From Willaertia magna (Eukaryota > Heterolobosea > Eutetramitea > Acrasida > Naegleriidae), in contig CADWAF010004880.1 in the NCBI GenBank assembly GCA_902984215.1, positions 1-13,040 of the forward strand: a stretch of DNA of 13,040 bases, in the 5' to 3' direction. Positions 7,594 to 13,040 of the stretch are shown here, in pieces. Positions within the stretch are counted from its first letter, which is position 1, and each line of letters opens with the position of its first letter. The position numbers were made by a program, and so were the translations under genes. The notes under the pieces were generated by a model. The model did no database searches. It had not been told where the DNA came from and saw only the letters and a list, made by a program, of their open reading frames with translations.

Positions 7594-8124
7594 CTATAAA
7601 AAATTACCTCACTAATAAAAATTAAATATAAATAAACAAAAGAAGAATTATCTGATATTTATGCAAAATATAGTAAAGATAATATTTTCAGTAAATGTTA
7701 AAAATATATTTTTATTTCACAATTAAACATAAAAAGATATTACTCTTTTGTTTTCGCGCCTAAAATTAAAAAAAAATTAAACCCCAAAAAAATAGCTCAA
7801 CTATTAACACTCTAAGGTACAGTTGCTTTTGTTAATCGGGATAGAAGCATATTTTCTTGAACAAAAATTAGAGAAATAAGATTCATTAACAGTAACTGTT
7901 TAAAATGAATATCAAAATGAATAGCCATAATACTCAATAATCTAATGAAATAATATATATCATTAAATAATACTAGAATTTCGGAATAATCCTTATACAG
8001 AGAGTTCAGGTACTTGAACTATCAGAATGCAAAATGGTTTGGTGCACCAACAGAACTTATTTTAAAGTTCTAAAGTTTATTTAATACATGTTAAGACTTG
8101 GCTGCTAGTACACCAAACAAAAAA
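7594..8124. other. Upstream non-coding region of the large NHL-EGF gene
   Basis: No gene is supported here. A short plus-strand stretch near 7640-7690 reads KEELSDIYAKYSKDN but has no start and ends quickly. A near-palindrome GTTCAGGTACTTGAAC lies around 8004-8019, and a perfect palindrome TGGTGCACCA around 8039-8048, both within 130 bases of the start codon. Either could be a protein-binding site, but nothing proves it. The sequence just before the ATG at 8125 is A-rich (AAACAAAAAA), as at the other gene with a clear start. Confidence 0.4.
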
Positions 8125-11100
8125 ATGAAATTTTTATTCTTTATTTATTGTGCAGTGTTGTTGACAATTTTATTGTTTACTACATATGTTCAATCGTCAA
8201 CAATAATTACTACAATTGCTGGTTCTGGTGCTTGTGACGGTGGGCAAGCCCAATTCGCTTCATTAAATGCTCCTAGTGGAGTAGTAATGGTTAACGACGA
8301 CATGTTAATTGCTGATCAAAATAATCACAGAATTCGCAAAGTTTTCTCTAATGGCACAATTATAACAATTGCTGGAACAGGATTTCCAGGATATAATGGT
8401 GAAAATATTTTAGCAACAAAGGCTCTTTTGGGTGCTCCATATGGAATTACAATTAATTCTAATGGTGAAGTTTATTTTTCTGAAAAACTAAATCACAGAA
8501 TTCGTAAAATTTTAAATAATGGAACAATTGTAACAATTGCAGGAACTGGATTTCCAGGATACAATGGAGATAATATTTTAGCAACAACTGCTCGATTAAA
8601 TACTCCTGCTGGAGTTACAGTAGATTCCAATGGACAAGTTTTTTTTGCAGATGTGCTCAACAATAGAGTTCGTAAAATATTAACAAATGGAACAATTACA
8701 ACAATTGCTGGAACAGGAACTTATGGATACAATGGTGACAATATTTTGGCAACAACTGCCCAATTAAAGAATCCTTCTAGTGTTGTTGTGGATCCAAATG
8801 GTGAAGTTTATATTGGTGATACTTTAAATCACAGAGTTCGTAAAATATTAATGAATGGAACAATTACCACAATTGCTGGAACAGGATCTACATTGAATAA
8901 TGGCGATAACATTTTAGCAACAATAGCTAGATTAAATAAACCTAATGGAATTGCAGTCGATTCAATTAATGGTGAAGTTTATATTGCTGATACAGACAAT
9001 AACAGAGTTCATAAAATATTAACCAATGGACTAATTACAACAATTGCTGGAACAGGATCTTCATTTTACAATGGAGATAATATCTTGGCAAAGGTTGCTC
9101 AATTAAGTAGTCCTATTGATATTGCGAAAAAGAAAGACGGTGGAATTTTAATTGTAGAAATGTCTGGTAATAGAATTCGTGAAATATTATCAAATGGAAA
9201 CATAATCACAGTTGCTGGAACAGGTGCTGCTGCTTATTGTGGCAATGGCATATTGGCGTCTAATGTACCCTTATTAAATCCCAAAGGACTGTTTGTTGCA
9301 TCAAATAATGATACTTATATTGTTGATTCAAGTAACCATAGAATTCGTAAAATACTAAATGATGGAACAATTATAACAATTGCTGGAACTGGTGTGCAAG
9401 GTTATAATGGTGATAATATTTTGGCAACAAGTGCCTACTTAAACAATCCTTCAAGTGTCAAAGTTGCCTCAAATGGTGAAGTTTACCTTACTGATACTTA
9501 TAACAACAGAATTCGTAAAATATTAACAAATGGAATTATTACAACAATTGCTGGAACAGGAATTTCAGGCTATAATGGTGATAATATGTTGGCAACAAGT
9601 GCTCAATTAAGGAATCCTTCTGGTGTTATAGTTGATTCAAATGGTGAAATTTTAATTGCTGACACTGGTAATAACAGAATTCGTAAATTATTAACAAATG
9701 GACTAATTACAACAATTGCTGGAACAGGAACTTATGGATACAATGGTGATAATATTTTGGCAAAGGCTGCTCAGCTAAATAACCCATCTGATATTACAGT
9801 CACCTCAAATGGTGAAATTTATATTGCTGATTATGGTAATCATAGAATTCGTAAAATATTAACAAATGGAACAATTATAACAATTGCTGGAACAGGAACT
9901 GCAGGATACAATGGTGATAATATTTTGGCAACAAGCGCTCAATTAAGAGGTCCTTTTAGTGTTATAGTTGATTCAAATTGTGAAATCTACATTACTGATA
10001 CTATTAATAACAGAATTCGTAAAATATTAACAAATGGAACAATTATAACAATTGCTGGAACTGGTGTGCAAGGTTATAATGGTGAAAATATTTTAACTGT
10101 TGAGGCTCAGTTAAGCTATCCTTATGGTGTTGCTGTAAAACCAAATGGTGAAATACTTGTTACTACTGGGAATTATCTTAGATTAATATCAACGATTGCT
10201 TGTGACGGTGTAAATAATTGTAATGGCCATGGTGATTGTATTGGTGCGAATCTCTGTCAATGTTTTTCTGGATACAAAGGATCAAGTTGTTCTGAATTTT
10301 CTTGTAGCGAATTTGAAGAATGTAATGGAAAGGGAAGTTGTACTGGTCCTAATGAATGTACATGTAATTCTGGTTGGAAAGGTAATAATGATTGTACAAT
10401 TTCATCTTGTGATGGTTTAAGTAACTGTACAGGACATGGTATTTGTATTGGTCCTAATACTTGTGCTTGTGATTCAGGTTGGAAAGGATCTGAAGATTGT
10501 TCTTTGCCTTCATGTGATGGTGTCAATAACTGTACAGGACATGGTATTTGTACCGGTGCAAATCAATGTAATTGTGATAGTGGATGGAAAGGAGATATTT
10601 CTTGTAATTCTTTTACCTGTGAAGGTATCAACAATTGTAATGGTGAAGGTATATGTTCTGGTCCAAATACTTGTAATTGTAATTCAGGTTGGAAAGGAAA
10701 TAATGACTGTTCTACTCCTTCATGTGATGCTTTAAATAATTGTAATACTCAAGGTACATGTATTGGTGCAAATCAATGTCAATGTTTTTCTGGATATAAA
10801 GGACCAAGTTGTTCTGAATTTTCTTGTAGTGATGTTGAGGAGTGTAATGGTAAGGGAAGTTGTACTGGTCCAAATAATTGTACTTGTAATTCAGGTTGGA
10901 AAGGAGATGAATGTAGTCAACCTTCATGCGATGCTTTAAATAATTGTAACAGTAATGGTTTCTGTACTAGTTCAAATACTTGTACTTGCCTTAGTGGTTG
11001 GAAAGGCAATTCTCAATGCTCTCAATATTCATGTGAGGCAGTAAATAACTGTGTAGGAAATGGTAATTGCATTGGTCCAAATACTTGCAGTGGTTCTTCA

Positions 11101-12642
11101 ACAGAAACGTGTCAAACTGGATGGAAATCAAATACATTTGGTGCACCAAAACCAACAATTACAACATCCTACAATAGTGATTCTAAAAAGTTTATATTAA
11201 ATATTGAAATGTTTAAGAATGATTTACCAGATCAAAATACCTTCAATTCCCTTACTCTTGCAGGTATTAATAATTTAGATAATAGCAATTGTCAAACAAG
11301 TGACAGTAATAATTCACCATTTACAATTGTTTCCGATGGAAAATGTTCTAAAAAGTATGAATATCAATTTGATACTGCAGAATTAGGTTCTTCAAATAAT
11401 TTTGTTGGAAGTATTTCAAATGATGGAAATAGTTTAATTTACTCTTCTTATATTACAACATCATATTCATCCAATGATGTCAGCACCAATACTTGTAGTT
11501 TGTATCAATTTACAACAAAAGTTCAATATCAATTAAGTTTAGTTGCCTCACAAACTGAATTCACTTCAGTTGACAATATAGGTAAATTCATAGTTAAGAG
11601 ATTATACATTAACAGTGATAAGAAATTTGTTTTAGAAGGAAGATTGTCCAGAGTATTTGATAAAGTATCTTCATTCCAAGATATTACTTTAACAAAACAA
11701 AATGCACCTGCTTTAACTCTAAGTCAATCAAGTTTTACATCATGTGGAAGTGCTTGTTACAATTTAATATTTACAAGTGATCAAATTGCAAGTGAATCTT
11801 TAGACGATACTTATAAATTACAATTCAAAATGAGTGAATTACCATCTAATTCAAATACACCAATAATAGAAAATACAAGAACATTATCTATTGATATTGT
11901 AGTTCAATATACTGTTCCAGTTGACCCATCAGTTATTAGTGGAAGTGAAATTACGTCATCCATTACTTTATATAATTCAAATGATGCATTATCAAGACCT
12001 TTAATAAGTTATTCAACGCGTGACAAGGTCTTTTTAGGAAATGCAATGAATGATGTGAATATTGTTTTACCAACAAATACTAAATTCTCACCATTGAATG
12101 CAAAAGTTTGTTGTGTTCCATCAGCAACTGCATTCCCAAGCACTGGTTGTTCAGGCAATGGACATTCTTCATTCGCTGATTTAGTTGTTAATAAGGTAGT
12201 TCAACAAAATGTTGATGTTGCAATTGAAGGACAAGATTTAAATTCTAAAACTGCAAATTCAAAAGAATATTATTTACAATTCTTAATTAAAGATAAATTA
12301 TCAAATATTCCAACAAGTTCACAAACATGCAGAATTTATATTGAATCAACTTTCCAAACATTAAATTCAAGAAATGTTCAAAGAAATCAATTATTTTCAA
12401 CAATCGTTAAATCACAAAGTCAATTTAGTATTGTTGATGACACTACCAATGAAAGAGAAGAAATAATGACTGGTACTTTAATTACAAACAATTATTACTC
12501 CATTATTGCTTCATCTGTTATTGTTGGAAGTGGATTATTATTAAGTTTAGTAATTGCAATTCTTGCTATTGTATATGTTTATTTCCAAAAGAAGAAGAAT
12601 GCTGTTGGTGACATTATTATTGATCAAACTGTTAGTGTTTAA
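8125..12642 (+). CDS. Large type I surface protein: signal peptide, 12 NHL-type repeats, 9 EGF-like repeats, one membrane span
   Basis: A single uninterrupted exon encodes 1505 residues from ATG 8125. The open frame extends nine codons further upstream but has no earlier ATG there. Residues 1-25 are a signal peptide (KFLFFIYCAVLLTILLF). Residues 27-692 hold twelve tandem units of about 56 residues, of the form ITTIAGTG-x-x-GYNGDNILAT-x-A-x-L-x-x-P-x-x-V-x-V-x-x-NGEVYIADT-x-NHRIRKILTNGT, as in NHL/teneurin-type beta-propellers. Residues 693-1001 hold nine EGF-like units with CNGHGxCxGxNxCxCxSGWKGxxC spacing; the ninth is irregular. Residues 1002-1460 form an ectodomain I do not recognise, rich in Ser, Asn and Thr. 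A membrane span follows at about 1464-1487, then an 18-residue tail beginning QKKKN. Inferred role: cell-surface adhesion or recognition. There are no catalytic motifs and no obvious signalling domain in the tail, so partners must transmit any signal. Confidence 0.93.
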   Translation: MKFLFFIYCAVLLTILLFTTYVQSSTIITTIAGSGACDGGQAQFASLNAPSGVVMVNDDMLIADQNNHRIRKVFSNGTIITIAGTGFPGYNGENILATKALLGAPYGITINSNGEVYFSEKLNHRIRKILNNGTIVTIAGTGFPGYNGDNILATTARLNTPAGVTVDSNGQVFFADVLNNRVRKILTNGTITTIAGTGTYGYNGDNILATTAQLKNPSSVVVDPNGEVYIGDTLNHRVRKILMNGTITTIAGTGSTLNNGDNILATIARLNKPNGIAVDSINGEVYIADTDNNRVHKILTNGLITTIAGTGSSFYNGDNILAKVAQLSSPIDIAKKKDGGILIVEMSGNRIREILSNGNIITVAGTGAAAYCGNGILASNVPLLNPKGLFVASNNDTYIVDSSNHRIRKILNDGTIITIAGTGVQGYNGDNILATSAYLNNPSSVKVASNGEVYLTDTYNNRIRKILTNGIITTIAGTGISGYNGDNMLATSAQLRNPSGVIVDSNGEILIADTGNNRIRKLLTNGLITTIAGTGTYGYNGDNILAKAAQLNNPSDITVTSNGEIYIADYGNHRIRKILTNGTIITIAGTGTAGYNGDNILATSAQLRGPFSVIVDSNCEIYITDTINNRIRKILTNGTIITIAGTGVQGYNGENILTVEAQLSYPYGVAVKPNGEILVTTGNYLRLISTIACDGVNNCNGHGDCIGANLCQCFSGYKGSSCSEFSCSEFEECNGKGSCTGPNECTCNSGWKGNNDCTISSCDGLSNCTGHGICIGPNTCACDSGWKGSEDCSLPSCDGVNNCTGHGICTGANQCNCDSGWKGDISCNSFTCEGINNCNGEGICSGPNTCNCNSGWKGNNDCSTPSCDALNNCNTQGTCIGANQCQCFSGYKGPSCSEFSCSDVEECNGKGSCTGPNNCTCNSGWKGDECSQPSCDALNNCNSNGFCTSSNTCTCLSGWKGNSQCSQYSCEAVNNCVGNGNCIGPNTCSGSSTETCQTGWKSNTFGAPKPTITTSYNSDSKKFILNIEMFKNDLPDQNTFNSLTLAGINNLDNSNCQTSDSNNSPFTIVSDGKCSKKYEYQFDTAELGSSNNFVGSISNDGNSLIYSSYITTSYSSNDVSTNTCSLYQFTTKVQYQLSLVASQTEFTSVDNIGKFIVKRLYINSDKKFVLEGRLSRVFDKVSSFQDITLTKQNAPALTLSQSSFTSCGSACYNLIFTSDQIASESLDDTYKLQFKMSELPSNSNTPIIENTRTLSIDIVVQYTVPVDPSVISGSEITSSITLYNSNDALSRPLISYSTRDKVFLGNAMNDVNIVLPTNTKFSPLNAKVCCVPSATAFPSTGCSGNGHSSFADLVVNKVVQQNVDVAIEGQDLNSKTANSKEYYLQFLIKDKLSNIPTSSQTCRIYIESTFQTLNSRNVQRNQLFSTIVKSQSQFSIVDDTTNEREEIMTGTLITNNYYSIIASSVIVGSGLLLSLVIAILAIVYVYFQKKKNAVGDIIIDQTVSV
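8203..10200 (+). repeat. Tandem array of twelve ~168-bp units coding NHL-type repeats
   Basis: Unit 1 is 52 residues, units 2-11 are 56 each (unit 5 has 57) and unit 12 is 53. Unit 2 starts at 8359 and unit 12 at 10042. The DNA is strongly conserved in places: the 'aacaattgctggaacaggaa' block followed by the YGYNGDN segment is nearly the same in unit 4 (about 8698-8755) and unit 10 (about 9709-9766). Units 6 and 7 are the most diverged, losing the VVD-x-NGEVYIADT strand pattern. Twelve units could make two six-bladed propellers if each unit is one blade, which is an inference. Confidence 0.9.
10201..11127 (+). repeat. EGF-like repeat array, nine units, with an internal block duplication
   Basis: Cysteine-rich units of about 35 residues begin at Cys693. 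Most carry six cysteines, with NNCNGHG, CxGxNxCxC and SGWKG signatures. Units 1-2 and 6-7 share the unusual CFSGYKG...CSEFSC and EECNGKGSCTGPN sequence. The two DNA stretches (from 10255 and from 10777) are 522 bp apart, which is 174 codons or five units. The last unit has CSGSSTETCQTGWK in place of the normal C-x-C-x-SGWKG and may be a linker. Confidence 0.88.
12514..12585 (+). other. Membrane-spanning segment of the large surface protein
   Basis: Twenty-four hydrophobic residues (SVIVGSGLLLSLVIAILAIV and on) are followed at once by QKKKN, a basic stop-transfer signal. With the N-terminal signal peptide this gives type I topology with a very short cytosolic tail. Confidence 0.85.
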
Positions 12643-12862
12643 TGCAATTAGAAATAATTTAAATAAATATACAACTTTAATGATTTTATATTGTAAACTT
12701 ATCTCTTTAAAACAATAACGCTTTCTCTTTATGATATTCAAACTTCTTTTCATCTTCTAAACAATGACCACAAATACAATAATAAAAAATAGTTTTATAC
12801 AAAATATACTCTCCTTTACAAAAAAAACCTTAATTAATTAATCAAAATGAATCAAAATAAAT
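12643..12862. other. Convergent intergenic region, 220 bp
   Basis: The stop of the large gene and the stop of the minus-strand transporter gene face each other. An AATAAA at 12662-12667, about 20 bases after the plus-strand stop, could serve as a polyadenylation signal. The frame on the minus strand here is not supported. Confidence 0.5.
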
Positions 12863-13040
12863 TTAATTAATACTATCTTTCACATCATCACTTTTTAATT
12901 TTCTTTCCTTTTCCTCTTTTGCCTCCAACCACATTTGTTTCCTCTTTAAATACCATTGATGATAATAAGGTACAGTAATCACTTCATTAAATAAAAACGT
13001 TCCAAACACCAACACTACAAACCCAATCACTTGTAACCAC
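12863..13040 (-). CDS. C-terminus of a multi-pass transporter, SLC35F/DMT-like, partial
   Basis: On the minus strand the frame enters from the right edge and ends with TAA at 12863-12865, giving 58 complete codons before the stop. It reads WLQVIGFVVLVFGTFLFNEV, then VPYYHQWYLKRKQMWLEAKE, and a charged tail. A last membrane helix with the pattern (L/I)Q-x-(I/L)GF-x-x-(L/I)-x-(F/L)GT-x-x-(F/Y)NE(V/I)-(I/V) closes proteins of the SLC35F/drug-metabolite transporter group, which includes nucleotide-sugar-like carriers. The following basic and acidic tail would be cytosolic. The substrate cannot be told from this piece. It is convergent with the large surface-protein gene. Confidence 0.65.
   Translation of the reverse strand, partial: WLQVIGFVVLVFGTFLFNEVITVPYYHQWYLKRKQMWLEAKEEKERKLKSDDVKDSIN

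Noticed and set aside
8000..8050. Palindromes GTTCAGGTACTTGAAC and TGGTGCACCA as defined regulatory sites
   Set aside because: They are noted in the upstream region entry only. Short palindromes are expected by chance, and TTTGGTGCACCA also occurs inside the coding region near 11137, so no regulatory function is claimed.
8098..8124. Earlier start (TTG at 8098) for the large NHL-EGF protein
   Set aside because: Eukaryotic translation normally uses ATG. The ATG at 8125 has an A-rich leader and begins directly with a good signal peptide; the nine extra residues would only disturb it.
10223..10927. Several ORFs on both strands inside the EGF array
   Set aside because: All are shadows of the repeat array in other frames. 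They read as low-complexity Val/Leu or Pro/Gln/His strings with the same periodicity as the EGF units.
12547..12753. Minus-strand ORF of 68 codons
   Set aside because: It overlaps the membrane span of the large protein antisense and extends into AT-rich 3' sequence, with no family signature.
1..13040. tRNA, rRNA, CRISPR array, transposase or viral genes
   Set aside because: I looked for T-loop-like GGTTCRANTCC patterns, regular spaced direct repeats outside coding arrays, and transposase-like or reverse-transcriptase motifs, and saw none. The only regular repeats are protein-coding or simple AT microsatellites.

Overview
The window looks like nuclear DNA of a free-living protist. Genes sit on both strands and are AT-rich, with A-rich sequence before start ATGs. 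Two small GTAAGT...AAG introns (46 and 50 nt) interrupt an otherwise perfect reading frame, and the intergenic DNA is very AT-rich. The large surface protein combines many NHL-type repeats of the form ITTIAGTG-x-GYNGDNILAT with EGF-like repeats, a style I associate with Heterolobosea (Naegleria and relatives). That placement is an inference, not a proof.

Layout: (1) 1-180, minus strand: a damaged piece of a thioredoxin-reductase-type flavoprotein running off the left edge. It overlaps antisense with the start of (2) 141-749, plus: a truncated relative of the big NHL gene with about 2.5 repeats. (3) 750-3541: about 2.8 kb of extremely AT-rich DNA with only weak traces of coding. (4) 3542-4105, minus: a C2-domain remnant with a one-base frame break and a putative mini-intron. 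(5) 4232-5458, minus: a three-exon gene, intact after splicing, for a 376-residue type II membrane glycosyltransferase-like protein (anchor, coiled-coil stem, catalytic domain). (6) 5946-7019, minus: a GT61-family glycosyltransferase whose homology runs through three frame changes, each correctable by one extra base in a short A/T run. (7) 6975-7365: a segment where both strands look protein-like. (8) 7369-7593, minus: the central part of a Rho/Rac-type GTPase with an in-frame stop and no P-loop. (9) 8125-12642, plus: an intact single-exon gene of 1505 residues for a type I surface protein with signal peptide, twelve ~56-residue NHL-type repeats, nine EGF-like repeats, an unrecognised ~450-residue ectodomain, one membrane span and an 18-residue tail. 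(10) 12863-13040, minus: the C-terminus of a multi-pass transporter resembling SLC35F/DMT proteins, convergent with (9).

The left and middle parts read like a gene graveyard or a stretch with single-base assembly errors: fragments of four unrelated gene families lie between the intact genes. The intact part has a loose glycobiology theme (a secretory-pathway glycosyltransferase, a broken GT61 enzyme, an EGF-repeat surface protein and a possible sugar-nucleotide-type transporter). Co-regulation or a shared pathway is speculation. I found no tRNA, rRNA, CRISPR array or transposase.
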